Source: Nocardioides daeguensis
GTDB taxonomy: Bacteria > Actinomycetota > Actinomycetes > Propionibacteriales > Nocardioidaceae
DNA length: 64,000 nt
Reading direction: 5' to 3'
Assembly (NCBI RefSeq): GCF_019192965.1
Contig: NZ_JAHTKU010000013.1
Coordinates: 1-64,000, forward strand
Shown: positions 26,640 to 35,502 of the stretch, piece by piece
How positions within the stretch are numbered: position 1 is the stretch's first letter
How the letters are laid out: every line of letters begins with the position of its first letter
Notes under the pieces: generated by a model
Databases searched by the model: none
What the model was told of the DNA's origin: nothing
The model's input: the letters and a program-made list of their open reading frames with translations, nothing else
Translations under genes and position numbers: made by a program

Positions 26640-28111
26640 CGGGCGGCTCCGTTCACGAGAGCGATCGCGCGGCGGGTCGCCGCGGCGTTGGACAGGTGGA
26701 CCTCGGCGCCGGCGGCGGCCAGGGCCTCCGCCTGACGGGTGAGGCCCTGCGGGTCGGTCGACGTACCGACGCAGGCGACGACGACGGGCACGTCGCGCAC
26801 GGCACGGGCCGCGGCGATCGCGGGCGCGAGCTCGGCGGCCGGGTCGTCCTGGGCGCCGTGGCCGAGCACGACGTCCAGCAGGACGACAGCGGTCTCGGGG
26901 TCGGCGGCGACCTTGGCGAGGTGCTCGAGGCGCAGCGTCGGGTCGATCATCGGGTGCGCCCGGCCGCGGGTGAGGCCGTCGTCGCCGAAGTCGATCATCA
27001 GGTGCCCCGGGCTGAGCAGACCGGCATCGAGCTCGAGCTCGGGCGACAGCGGGATGTTGCTGCGGATCGGGCCGAGGTCGGCCGCGGCGATCAGCATCGC
27101 CTCGTCGCACAGGGTGCCGCCGACGAAGAGGCCGCGCAGGGCGCTCCCGCCCGACGCGCTGCGGACGGCGGGCGTGCCCCACACCGGCCACTGCGGTACG
27201 GCGACCCCGAGGTCGCCCAGCAGCGCCTCGACCTGCGTGGTGAGGTCGGGCTGGCCGGCGCCGAGCAGCGCGAACCGCACCGGTGTGGCGAGGTCGGTGG
27301 CGTCCTTCTCGACGGCCGCGGCCACCTCGGCGGCCGGCGGCTTGGAGACGACCACGACGTGCTCGACGCTCGGGTCCGCGTCGAGGCGCCGCAGCGCGGT
27401 GGTGGTGGAGATGCCGCCGATCGCGGCGGACAGGTCGCGGCCACCGACGCCGAGCGCCGCGGCCACCCCGACGCCCGCGGCGTCGAGCAGCGCGAGGACC
27501 TGCTGGCAGCCGGTGCCGGACGCGGCGACGATGCCGACGCTGCCCGGGGTGACGGTGTTGGCGAAGCCGAGGCCGACACCGCCGACGACCGCGGTGCCGC
27601 AGTCGGGGCCCATCACCAGCAGGCCGCGGTCGCGGGCGATCCGCTTGAGCGCGAGCTCCTGCTCGACCGGGACGTTGTCACTGAAGATCATCACGTCGAC
27701 CCCGGCGTCGAGGGCGTCCATCGCCTCGACCAGCGCGGAGGCGCCGGGCACCGACACCAGCGCCAGGTCGCCGCCCGCACGCCGCAGCGCGGAGCCGGTG
27801 GTGCGCGGCGGCTCGGTGACCGCGCCGCCCGAGGAGCCCTTGCGGGCCGCGGCGAGCGCCGCGTCGACGGCCGCCAGGGCCGCGGGCAGCGCCGCCTCGT
27901 CGTCGAGCCGCAGCGCCACCACCATGTCGTTGGTGCTGGTGGCGGGCAGCGTGAAGCCCATGCCCTGCAGCACCTCCACGTTCAGCTCGGTGGCCATCGC
28001 CACCTGTGCGGCGGCGACACCGGGCGTGGCGGCGACGTCCCGGCTGACCTGCAGCAGCGCGACGCTGTCGGCATAGGCACCGGGTCGGATCTCGACGTGC
28101 TGATGCGTCAT
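26636..28111 (-). CDS. allF: FdrA/AllF-like acyl-CoA synthetase-fold carbamoyltransferase subunit
   Basis: A 491-residue FdrA-type protein made of CoA-binding and succinyl-CoA-synthetase-like modules. MGPDCGTAVVGGVGLGFANT is near residue 170, GSVGIVAASGTGCQQVLAL near 190, the phosphate-loop-like GVGGRDLSAAIGG near 220 and the second ligase module MIDFGDDGLTRGRAHPMIDP near 375. In oxamate carbamoyltransferase this subunit is thought to hold the transferred carbamoyl/phosphoryl chemistry. It is somewhat shorter than the roughly 555-residue E. coli FdrA. ATG 28111 overlaps the allH stop; its stop overlaps the allG start, giving strict coupling of the three subunits. Confidence 0.88.
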   Translation of the reverse strand: MTHQHVEIRPGAYADSVALLQVSRDVAATPGVAAAQVAMATELNVEVLQGMGFTLPATSTNDMVVALRLDDEAALPAALAAVDAALAAARKGSSGGAVTEPPRTTGSALRRAGGDLALVSVPGASALVEAMDALDAGVDVMIFSDNVPVEQELALKRIARDRGLLVMGPDCGTAVVGGVGLGFANTVTPGSVGIVAASGTGCQQVLALLDAAGVGVAAALGVGGRDLSAAIGGISTTTALRRLDADPSVEHVVVVSKPPAAEVAAAVEKDATDLATPVRFALLGAGQPDLTTQVEALLGDLGVAVPQWPVWGTPAVRSASGGSALRGLFVGGTLCDEAMLIAAADLGPIRSNIPLSPELELDAGLLSPGHLMIDFGDDGLTRGRAHPMIDPTLRLEHLAKVAADPETAVVLLDVVLGHGAQDDPAAELAPAIAAARAVRDVPVVVACVGTSTDPQGLTRQAEALAAAGAEVHLSNAAATRRAIALVNGAAR

Positions 28112-28875
28112 CGAGTGCTCCCTTCAAGGGCTTCGTGGGTGATGGATGCGGAAAGTGCGAGGTGGGCGCCGAGGAGCATCCCGGCGCCCGAGGTGTGCCC
28201 CACCGCGAGGAGTACGGCGACCGCGTCGGCGTCGCCCGTGGCGAGGGCGCGGCGGAAGGGTGCGATCGCCTCGCCGTCGGCCGCGTGCCGCAGCAGCGCG
28301 GCGGACAGGCCGGTGGTGCGGGGCAGCTGGTCGGCGAGCGCCTCTGCGACGGCGCCGGTGTCGCCGCCGGCCGCGCGGGTCGCCACCAGCCAGCCGGCCA
28401 GCACGTCGTCGCCGACCGGGGTGAGCCCGTCGCCGCGGCCGACGAGGGCGGGCACGGCCGCCGGGTCGCCGCAGGCGAGCCGGTCGAGGGCCCCGGCGGG
28501 GAGCTGGTCGCGTGCGGGGGAGAGGTCGGCGGGCACGGCCCTCAGCCGACGCGCCGCGCCGGGGCCGAGCGGCGCGACCGCGAACCGGACCAGGCGGGTC
28601 ACGGCCACGGTCAACGGGCCGACCCGCAGCAGGCCGGCCCCCGCGACGACCGGGGCGCCGAGGGCGACCTCGGGGAGGTCGGTGAGCGCGGTCTGCGCCG
28701 CGCAGGGGACGTGCACCGCGCCGCGGGCCAGCACGCCGACGACCCGCGAGCCGAGGTCGGCGTACACCGCCTGGCGACCGGCGTGCACGACCCGCCCGGC
28801 CGTCCGCGGGCCGTCGAGCAGGGCGCGTAGCGCCGGCGAAGCGGCACTCCCGACGACCTGATCGACCCGTTGCAC
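28108..28875 (-). CDS. allH: DUF2877 protein, oxamate carbamoyltransferase subunit AllH-like
   Basis: A 255-residue DUF2877 (YlbF/AllH) protein with the family hallmark GRGDGLTPVGDDVLAG at about residues 147-161 and a C-terminal helix bundle ending LGAHLALSASITHEAL. First gene of the allH-allF-allG operon. GTG 28875 is selected because minus-strand TAGCGT lies 7 nt upstream; longer frames would run through the divergent pucR promoter and gene. The two transcripts start only about 36 bp apart, so PucR could control its own gene and this operon from one site. Confidence 0.82.
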   Translation of the reverse strand: MQRVDQVVGSAASPALRALLDGPRTAGRVVHAGRQAVYADLGSRVVGVLARGAVHVPCAAQTALTDLPEVALGAPVVAGAGLLRVGPLTVAVTRLVRFAVAPLGPGAARRLRAVPADLSPARDQLPAGALDRLACGDPAAVPALVGRGDGLTPVGDDVLAGWLVATRAAGGDTGAVAEALADQLPRTTGLSAALLRHAADGEAIAPFRRALATGDADAVAVLLAVGHTSGAGMLLGAHLALSASITHEALEGSTR

Positions 28876-28882
28876 CTCTGGG

Positions 28883-28888
28883 ACGCTA
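28883..28888 (-). promoter_or_regulatory. -10 element for allH-allF-allG
   Basis: TAGCGT on the minus strand, 7 nt before GTG 28875. It lies 10 bp from the pucR -10 element, so the two polymerases would compete for overlapping DNA. Confidence 0.5.
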
Positions 28889-28898
28889 ACGGCAGGGA

Positions 28899-28904
28899 TA
28901 AGGT
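28899..28904 (+). promoter_or_regulatory. -10 element for the PucR-family gene
   Basis: TAAGGT within GGATAAGGT, 7 nt before ATG 28912. It decides the regulator's start. Confidence 0.5.
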
Positions 28905-28911
28905 GCATCGA

Positions 28912-30225
28912 ATGGTGAGCATTGCCAACGTCCGAGCAGAAGTCGGGCAAGAGTTGATAGCCACCGCGGGCGGCGGTGTCGCGCACGATGGCGTCATGGA
29001 CGTCGAGGAGCTTGCCGAGTCGCTCGCCCAGCTGGTGCTGGCCGGAGCCGACCTCGGCGACCTGGTCGCCGCGATCGGCGACGCCCTCGGCGTGCACGTG
29101 GCCGTCACGACGACCGACGGGCGCGAGCTCGCGGCGCGCATCGACGCGGCCATGCGCGAGCGGATCACCGCCGCCGGGCTGACCGACGAGACGGGGCGGC
29201 TGCGGGTCGAGTGGCTGGGGGACCGCGGCGGTCACGAGGGCCAGCCGGTGACCGACGCCCACGTCCACCGTGAGCCGCTCGCCGCGCCCAACCAGGCCCT
29301 CGGCCACCTGGTCGCGATCGCCGAGGGCGCTATGGCCCCCCAGCAGGTCGTCGCGCTGCAGCGCGCGGGCACCGCGGTCTCGCTCTCGATCACCCGCGAG
29401 CAGGCGGTCTCGGCCGTCGAGCACAAGTACCGCGGCGACTTCCTGCGCGACGCCTTCCTGGGCCGCGCCGGAACCGACGACTTCGTGCGCGAGCACGTGG
29501 CCGGGTTCGGCTGGGACCTGACCGGGCCGACGGTCGTGCTGGCGGCGCAGATCGACCCGCAGCCGTCGTACCAGCCCCCGGCGTCGATCGAGGACCGCCG
29601 CCACTGGCAGGAGCGCTTCGCCAACGCCTGGCGCCAGGTGGCGGCGTCGGTGGACCGGTCCATCCCGATCGCCGACTTCGGCTCCGAGGTGGTGGCAGTG
29701 CTGCCGGCCGAGGACCCCGAGGCCGCCACCGCGCTCGTACGACGACTCGTGGTCGCCGTCGCCGGTGACAAGGGCGGCGGTCGCCGCCCCTTCACCGCGG
29801 GCGTCGGGCGGGCCGCGTCGAGCCCGTCCGGGCTGCCGGAGAGCTACTCCCAGGCACGTCGCGCGCTCGAGGTCGGTCGCCGGTTCCGCGGCACGAGCAC
29901 CACCACCTGGTTCGACGACCTCGGCCTGCACCGGCTGATCGCGATGGTGCCCGACACCGAGGAGCTGCGGGCCTTCGCCCACGACGTCCTCGGCGAGCTG
30001 GCCGGGTCGTCGGAGGAGGCGGTGACCCTGCGCGAGACCCTGCAGGTCCTGCTCAACACCAACTTCAACGTGGCCGAGGCCGCTCGCACGCAGTTCTTCC
30101 ACTACAACACGATGCGCTACCGGGTGGGCAAGCTCGAGCGGATGCTCGGGCCGGTCGCGTCCGACCAGAACCTGCGCCTCGACGTCGCGGTCGCGCTCAA
30201 GGTGCTCGAGGTCGTCAGCCGGTGA
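28912..30225 (+). CDS. PucR-family transcriptional regulator
   Basis: A 437-residue regulator of the PucR/CdaR type. An N-terminal sensory region (about residues 25-160) is followed by a GGDEF-like CdaR domain (about 170-300, RDAFLGRAGTDDFVREHVAGFGWDL). A C-terminal HTH_30 domain (about 365-430) contains VTLRETLQVLLNTNFNVAEAARTQFFHYNTMRYRVGKLE in shortened family form. B. subtilis PucR activates purine breakdown; actinobacterial relatives control varied nitrogen and nucleobase pathways. Divergent from allHFG and upstream of the permease-hydroxylase operon, so it is the obvious local regulator of the island. Its effector is unknown. Confidence 0.88.
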   Translation: MVSIANVRAEVGQELIATAGGGVAHDGVMDVEELAESLAQLVLAGADLGDLVAAIGDALGVHVAVTTTDGRELAARIDAAMRERITAAGLTDETGRLRVEWLGDRGGHEGQPVTDAHVHREPLAAPNQALGHLVAIAEGAMAPQQVVALQRAGTAVSLSITREQAVSAVEHKYRGDFLRDAFLGRAGTDDFVREHVAGFGWDLTGPTVVLAAQIDPQPSYQPPASIEDRRHWQERFANAWRQVAASVDRSIPIADFGSEVVAVLPAEDPEAATALVRRLVVAVAGDKGGGRRPFTAGVGRAASSPSGLPESYSQARRALEVGRRFRGTSTTTWFDDLGLHRLIAMVPDTEELRAFAHDVLGELAGSSEEAVTLRETLQVLLNTNFNVAEAARTQFFHYNTMRYRVGKLERMLGPVASDQNLRLDVAVALKVLEVVSR

Positions 30226-30308
30226 ACGGCGTGATGTCGTCGATGTGAACCGGCGCGGAATCGCGGGCAACTTCCGCCAGCAGTTCCCCGGGATCCTTTG
30301 GCGAATGT

Positions 30309-30331
30309 GGCCAGTGAGGTGTGATCTGGCC
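30309..30331. promoter_or_regulatory. Operator candidate upstream of the permease operon
   Basis: GGCCAG-N11-CTGGCC inverted repeat ending 5 bp before the TAGGTT -10 element (30337-30342) of the permease operon; a position suited to a regulator such as PucR. The arms are short. Confidence 0.35.
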
Positions 30332-30336
30332 CTCAA

Positions 30337-30342
30337 TAGGTT
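30337..30342 (+). promoter_or_regulatory. -10 element for the permease-hydroxylase-amidase operon
   Basis: TAGGTT within CAATAGGTT. The transcript would start near 30349, leaving a leader of about 45 nt with a strong AGGAGG ribosome site at 30381-30386, unlike the leaderless units nearby. Confidence 0.5.
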
Positions 30343-30393
30343 GGTTCCTCTCGGAGCCCCAGCAGTGCACCCCCCAGTTCAGGAGGATCCAGC

Positions 30394-31755
30394 ATGTCGA
30401 TGTTCAAGTGGGAGGTCGTGAACCCGGCCCCCGGCGAACCGGTCGCGCCGAACCAGCGACTCCCGTGGGGCCGGACCGTCGGCCTGGGCGCTCAGCACGT
30501 CGTGGCCATGTTCGGCGCCACCTTCGTGTTCCCGCTCGTCATGGGTCTCGACCCGAACCTGGCCATCATGTTCTCGGGGCTGTGCACGATCGGCTTCCTG
30601 CTGATCTGCAACAACAAGGTGCCCAGCTACCTTGGCACCAGCGCCTCCTTCGTCGCCGGTGTGGCCGCCATCCGCACCCAGGGCGGTGACTCGGCCGACG
30701 TCACCGGCGCGATCCTGGTCGCCGGCCTGGTGCTCGCCGCGATCGGCGTCGCCGTCCACTTCGCCGGCGCCGGACTGATCCACAAGATCCTGCCGCCCGC
30801 CGTGACCGGCGCGGTCGTCATGCTGATCGGCTTCAACCTGGCCCCGGTCGTGGCCGGCGTCTACTGGCCCCAGGACCAGTGGATCGCGCTGGCCACCGCG
30901 GCGTTCATGGTCTGCGCCTCGGTCCTGCTGCCGGGCTTCTGGTCGCGGATCGCGGTCTTCCTCGCCCTCGTCTTCGGCTTCGTCGCCTCGGTGGTGGCCG
31001 ACAAGGTCTTCGGCCAGATCACCTCGGTCCCCGGCGGCGCCACCGAGGCCGTCGCCCACGACCGCGTCTCGTGGGATGCGGTCAAGGCCGCCGACTGGAT
31101 CGGCTTCCCGAGCGGCCAGCTCGCCGACGGGGTGTCGGTCGTGCACGGCCCGAGCTTCTCGCTGACCTTCATCCTCCTGGTCCTGCCCGGCGTCATCGCC
31201 CTCATCGCCGAGAACACCGGCCACGTCAAGGCCGTCGCCGAGATGACCGGCGAGAACCTCGACCCCTACATGGGCCGCGCGATCGGCGCCGACGGTGCCG
31301 CGACCGCGTTGGCGAGCCTCTTCGGCGGCTCGCCGACCACGACCTACGCCGAGAACATCGGCGTCATGGGCGCGACCAAGGTCTACTCGACCGCGGCCTA
31401 CTACGTCGCCGGTGCGGTCGCGATCCTGCTCGGGCTGTCCCCGAAGTTCGGCGCGATCGTCAACGCCACCCCGGGCGGCGTCCTCGGCGGCATCACCGTC
31501 GTGCTCTACGGCATGATCGGCCTGGTCGGCGCCAAGATCTGGGTCGAGAACAAGGTCGACTTCGGCAACCCGGTCAACATGGTCGGCCTCGCCGCCGGTC
31601 TGATCGCCGGCATCGGCGGCGTCACGCTCAAGATCACCGACGACTTCGAGCTCGGCGGCATCGCCCTCGGCACCATCCTCGTCATCGTCTTCTTCCACGC
31701 CGTCAAGGGACGCACCGCCGACGCCACATCGGGAGAGGTGACCAAGAGGCTGTGA
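30394..31755 (+). CDS. UraA-type uracil permease (NCS2 family)
   Basis: A 453-residue nucleobase:cation symporter-2 transporter with about 14 membrane segments. The residues that bind uracil in E. coli UraA are conserved: IAENTGH (E273 and H277, equivalent to UraA E241 and H245) and TTTYAENIGVMGATKVYST (E320, equivalent to E290). Xanthine and urate members of NCS2 carry an SQNNG-type motif here instead, so uracil or a close pyrimidine is the likely cargo. Strong AGGAGG ribosome site 8 bp before the ATG. Overlaps the molybdenum hydroxylase FAD gene by 4 bp, tying uptake to oxidation. Confidence 0.9.
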   Translation: MSMFKWEVVNPAPGEPVAPNQRLPWGRTVGLGAQHVVAMFGATFVFPLVMGLDPNLAIMFSGLCTIGFLLICNNKVPSYLGTSASFVAGVAAIRTQGGDSADVTGAILVAGLVLAAIGVAVHFAGAGLIHKILPPAVTGAVVMLIGFNLAPVVAGVYWPQDQWIALATAAFMVCASVLLPGFWSRIAVFLALVFGFVASVVADKVFGQITSVPGGATEAVAHDRVSWDAVKAADWIGFPSGQLADGVSVVHGPSFSLTFILLVLPGVIALIAENTGHVKAVAEMTGENLDPYMGRAIGADGAATALASLFGGSPTTTYAENIGVMGATKVYSTAAYYVAGAVAILLGLSPKFGAIVNATPGGVLGGITVVLYGMIGLVGAKIWVENKVDFGNPVNMVGLAAGLIAGIGGVTLKITDDFELGGIALGTILVIVFFHAVKGRTADATSGEVTKRL

Positions 31756-32621
31756 AGCCCGCACCGTTCGACTACGTCCGGCCGGGGACCCTGGAGGAAG
31801 CCCTCCAGGCCCTGGCCGGGCACCCGGAGGCCAAGGTCCTCGCCGGAGGACAGAGCCTCGTCCCGCTCCTCTCGATGCGGCTGGCCGCACCGGCCGTGCT
31901 GGTCGACATCAACGACCTGCCCGACCTCGACCACGTCCGGGTCGTCGCCGACGGCGTCCGGATCGGCGCCCTCGCCCGGCACGCCGCGGTCCTGCGCGAC
32001 CCCGACGTCGCCCGGGTGCAGCCGCTGGTGCCGCTCGCGCTGGCCAACGTCGCGCACGCGACGATCCGCAACCGCGGCACCACCGTCGGCTCGCTGGTCC
32101 ACGCCGACGCGGCCGCGGAGATGCCGATGGTGCTGCGGCTGCTCGAGGGCTCGCTCGACGTCGCCGGCCCCGGCGGCCGCCGTACGATCCCCGCCGACGA
32201 GCTCTACGTCGGCCCGCTCGAGTCCAGCCTCCACCACGACGAGATCGCGGTCGAGGCGTTCTTCCCGGCGCTGCCGGGCGGGAGCGGGGTGGCGTTCGAG
32301 GAGATCGCCCGCCGGCACGGCGACTACGCCATGTGCGGCGTCGCGGCCGTGGTCGCCGTCGAGGGCGACCGGGTGGTGAAGGCGTCGGCCGGCTATCTCT
32401 CCGTCTCCGACATCCCGACCGTGGTCGACCTGACCGAGGCGCTCGACGGATCGGTCGACGACACGGCCCTCGCCGCGGCCGCCGACGTCGCGCTGGAGCA
32501 GCTCGACCCCGAGACCGACATCCACGCCACGGCCGACTACCGCGCGCACCTCGCCCGGGTGCTCACCGCGCGGGTCGTGACCGCGGCCTACGAGAACGCA
32601 CGCGAGGAGCAGCAGTCGTGA
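31752..32621 (+). CDS. Molybdenum hydroxylase FAD-binding (medium) subunit, operon 1
   Basis: A 289-residue CoxM/XdhB-type flavoprotein subunit. The FAD pyrophosphate loop AGGQSLVPLLSMRL is near residues 33-46 and the second flavin motif TIRNRGTTVGSLVHAD near 104-119, followed by the CO_deh_flav_C domain (about 175-280). It takes electrons from the 2Fe-2S subunit. GTG overlaps the permease stop (GTGA); its own stop overlaps the 2Fe-2S gene. Subunit order here is medium-small-large, unlike the second set at 45.8-49.6 kb. Confidence 0.92.
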   Translation: MKPAPFDYVRPGTLEEALQALAGHPEAKVLAGGQSLVPLLSMRLAAPAVLVDINDLPDLDHVRVVADGVRIGALARHAAVLRDPDVARVQPLVPLALANVAHATIRNRGTTVGSLVHADAAAEMPMVLRLLEGSLDVAGPGGRRTIPADELYVGPLESSLHHDEIAVEAFFPALPGGSGVAFEEIARRHGDYAMCGVAAVVAVEGDRVVKASAGYLSVSDIPTVVDLTEALDGSVDDTALAAAADVALEQLDPETDIHATADYRAHLARVLTARVVTAAYENAREEQQS

Positions 32622-33115
32622 CCGAGCAGACCCATGAGATCAGGCTCAGCGTCAACGGCGTCGAGCACGAGGCGGCCGTGCCCGCCCGGCGGCTGCTGTC
32701 CGACGCGCTGCGCCACGACCTCGGCCTCACCGGCACCCACGTCGGCTGCGAGCACGGCGTCTGCGGCGCCTGCACCGTCCTGGTCGACGGCCAGCCGATG
32801 CGCAGCTGCCTGATGTTCGCGGTCTCCGCTGCGGGGCACGAGATCACCACCGTCGAGGGCCTCGCCCGGCCCGACGGCGAGCTCGGGCCGGTGCAGCAGG
32901 CGTTCCGGGAGTGCCACGGCCTCCAGTGCGGCTTCTGCACCCCCGGCTTCCTGACCACGATCACCGCCGGCATCGCCGAGAACCCGGATCCCACCGAGGA
33001 CGAGGCGCGCGACATGGTCGCCGGCAACCTGTGCCGCTGCACGGGATACCAGAACATCGTCAAGGCCGTGTGCCGCGCCGCCGAGATCGCCCGTGAGAGC
33101 GAGGCCGTCCGGTGA
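32618..33115 (+). CDS. Molybdenum hydroxylase 2Fe-2S (small) subunit, operon 1
   Basis: A 165-residue CoxS/XdhC-type subunit with two [2Fe-2S] centres. The plant-ferredoxin-like one uses the cysteines in GCEHGVCGACTVLVDG (about 43-58) and a further Cys in MRSCLMF. The helical one uses CGFCTPGF (near 100) and [10 protein letters not shown] (near 137). It relays electrons from the molybdenum site to FAD. It overlaps both neighbours by 4 bp, consistent with stoichiometric synthesis of the heterotrimer. Confidence 0.93.
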   Translation: MTEQTHEIRLSVNGVEHEAAVPARRLLSDALRHDLGLTGTHVGCEHGVCGACTVLVDGQPMRSCLMFAVSAAGHEITTVEGLARPDGELGPVQQAFRECHGLQCGFCTPGFLTTITAGIAENPDPTEDEARDMVAGNLCRCTGYQNIVKAVCRAAEIARESEAVR

Positions 33116-35502
33116 CGACCAAGATGATGGGCGCCAAGGTCCAGCGGGTCGAGGACGACCGCCTGGTGCGCGGCACCGGACGCTACGTCGACGACGTGGC
33201 CCCCGACGCCCTGCACGCCGCGGTGCTGCGCAGCCCCCACGCCCACGCGCGGATCGTGTCGATCGACGTCGACGCCGTCCTCGACGTCGAGGGCGTGCAC
33301 GCGGTGTGGACCCACGAGGACCTCGAGGGCGCGATGGCCGAGCCGCTGCCGCTGCTCATCCCGCACCCCACGTTGACCCACGGCCGCACCCAGTACGCGC
33401 TGGCCAAGGACGAGGTCAACCACGTCGGCGAGGCGATCGCCTTCGTCGTCGCCGACGACCGGTACGTCGCCGAGGACGCCCTCGCGCGGATCGTCGTCGA
33501 GTACGAGCTGCTGCCCGCCGTCGTCGGTATCGAGGCCGCCCGCACGGCCACCCACCTGGTCCACGACGACGTCCCCGGCAACGTGGCCGCCCGGATGGAG
33601 CAGTCCAACGGCGACGCGGCCGCGGCCATCGCCGCCGCGCCCCACACGCTCTCGCTCGACCTGAAGATCGAGCGCAGTGCCTGCATGCCGATGGAGGGCC
33701 GCGGCACCGTCGCCCGCTGGGACCCCGACCAGAACCGCCTGCAGGTGTGGACCTCGACCCAGACCTCGACCGGCGTCCGCGCCGCCGTCGCGGCCAAGCT
33801 CGGCCTCGACCTCGGCCAGGTCGACGTGATCACGCCCGACGTGGGCGGCGGCTTCGGCGTCAAGATCGTGCACCCGTGGCCCGAGGAGCTCCTCGTCCCG
33901 CTCGCCGCGCAGCGGCTCGGCCGGGCCGTGAAGTTCACCGAGGACCGGCGCGAGCACTTCATCTCCTCGGCCCACGAGCGCGCCCAGATGCACCACGTCG
34001 AGGTCGGCTTCGACGACGAGGGCCGGGTGCTCGGGCTCGACGTGAGGTTCTGGCACGACCACGGCGCGTACACGCCGTACGGCCTGATCGTCCCGATCAT
34101 CACCTCCACGCAGCTGCTCGGGCCCTACAAGCCCGGCGCCTACCACGTGCAGTTCGACTCGCTCTACACGAACACCGTGATCGTCACGCCCTACCGCGGC
34201 GCCGGCCGGCCGCAGGGCTGCTTCGTGATGGAGCGGACCATGGACGCGATCGCCGCCGAGCTCGGCAAGGACCGGGCCGACGTGCGGGCCGTGAACTTCA
34301 TCCAGCCCGACGAGTTCCCCTACGACCAGGGCCTGATCTTCCAGGACGGGCGCGAGCTGAAGTACGACTCCGGCGACTACCCGGCCATGCTCGCCAAGAT
34401 CAAGGAGCTCGTCGACTGGGACCACTTCGAGGACTTCCGTGCCGCGAAGGCCGCCGAGGGGAAGCGGGTCGGCCTCGGCCTGGCCTGCTACGTCGAGGGC
34501 ACCGGCGTCGGTCCCTACGAGGGCGCGCACGTGCACATCGAGACCTCCGGCAAGGTCAAGGTCGCCACCGGCCTCACCTCGCAGGGCCAGGGCCACCAGA
34601 CCGCGTTCGCGCAGATCGTCGCCGACGAGCTCGGCGTCCGGTTCGAGGACGTCGAGATCACCACCGGCGACACCCGCCGGATGCCGTACGCCGTGGGCAC
34701 CTTCGCCTCGCGCGCGGCGGTGATGAGCGGCTCCGCCATCCACCTCGCCGCCAAGCGCACGAAGGAGAAGGCGCTGCGGATCGCGGCCGACGCGCTCGAG
34801 GCCGACGTCGACGACCTCGAGATCGTCGACGGCGTCGTGAGCGTCAAGGGCACCGACAGCTCGATCCCGCTCGGGACCGTCGCCGTGCTGTCCAACCCGC
34901 TGCGCTACGCCTTCGACGAGGCGTCCAAGGCCGCCACGCAGTTCAATGTCGGCGACCCGACGAAGCCGCCGGTCGCCGAGGACGACGAGCCGGGCCTGGA
35001 GGGCAAGGACTTCTACTCGCCGCCACGCTCGACCTTCGCCTCCGGCATGCACGCCGTGATCGTCGAGACCGACGTGGAGACCGCGGAGATCCGGATCCTC
35101 AAGTACGCCGTCGTCCACGACTGCGGCCACCTGATCAACCCGATGATCGTCGAGGGCCAGATCCACGGCGGCGTCGCGCAGGGCGTCGGTGGGGCGCTCT
35201 ACGAGCGGATGGCGTACGACGAGTCCGGCCAGCTGCTCAACGCCTCCTTCATGGACTTCCTGATGCCCTACGTCACCGAGGTGCCGGCCAGCATCGAGAT
35301 CGACCACCTCGAGACCCCGTCCCCACTCAACCCGCTCGGCATCAAGGGGGCCGGGGAGGCCGGCGTGATCCCCGGGTCCGCCGCCTTCGCCGCCGCCATC
35401 GAGGACGCCGAGCGGTTGCCCATCACCGCCATGCCCATCTCGCCGTCGGAGCTGTTCGCGCTCCGCGCGACCCACGCCCCCCACGCTCAGGAGTCGAAGT
35501 GA
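33112..35502 (+). CDS. Molybdenum hydroxylase molybdopterin (large) subunit, operon 1; candidate uracil dehydrogenase
   Basis: A 796-residue CoxL/XdhA-like catalytic subunit binding Mo-molybdopterin cytosine dinucleotide. Motifs: VQRVEDDRLVRGTGRYVDD at the N-terminus, GGGFGVKI near 245, YRGAGRPQG near 360 and catalytic Glu in LGIKGAGEAG near 747. The YRGAGR loop, rather than the AYxCSFR of true CO dehydrogenase, places it among form II-like hydroxylases of organic substrates. Co-transcription with a UraA-type permease and an amidase, plus barbiturase nearby, suggests uracil or thymine hydroxylation to (methyl)barbiturate. Xanthine or another N-heterocycle remains possible. Confidence 0.9.
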   Translation: MTTKMMGAKVQRVEDDRLVRGTGRYVDDVAPDALHAAVLRSPHAHARIVSIDVDAVLDVEGVHAVWTHEDLEGAMAEPLPLLIPHPTLTHGRTQYALAKDEVNHVGEAIAFVVADDRYVAEDALARIVVEYELLPAVVGIEAARTATHLVHDDVPGNVAARMEQSNGDAAAAIAAAPHTLSLDLKIERSACMPMEGRGTVARWDPDQNRLQVWTSTQTSTGVRAAVAAKLGLDLGQVDVITPDVGGGFGVKIVHPWPEELLVPLAAQRLGRAVKFTEDRREHFISSAHERAQMHHVEVGFDDEGRVLGLDVRFWHDHGAYTPYGLIVPIITSTQLLGPYKPGAYHVQFDSLYTNTVIVTPYRGAGRPQGCFVMERTMDAIAAELGKDRADVRAVNFIQPDEFPYDQGLIFQDGRELKYDSGDYPAMLAKIKELVDWDHFEDFRAAKAAEGKRVGLGLACYVEGTGVGPYEGAHVHIETSGKVKVATGLTSQGQGHQTAFAQIVADELGVRFEDVEITTGDTRRMPYAVGTFASRAAVMSGSAIHLAAKRTKEKALRIAADALEADVDDLEIVDGVVSVKGTDSSIPLGTVAVLSNPLRYAFDEASKAATQFNVGDPTKPPVAEDDEPGLEGKDFYSPPRSTFASGMHAVIVETDVETAEIRILKYAVVHDCGHLINPMIVEGQIHGGVAQGVGGALYERMAYDESGQLLNASFMDFLMPYVTEVPASIEIDHLETPSPLNPLGIKGAGEAGVIPGSAAFAAAIEDAERLPITAMPISPSELFALRATHAPHAQESK

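Noticed and set aside
31752-33115. Xanthine dehydrogenase for purine breakdown
   Set aside because: No urate oxidase, allantoinase or other urate-pathway genes are in the window and the linked permease has uracil-type residues. Not excluded, but less likely.
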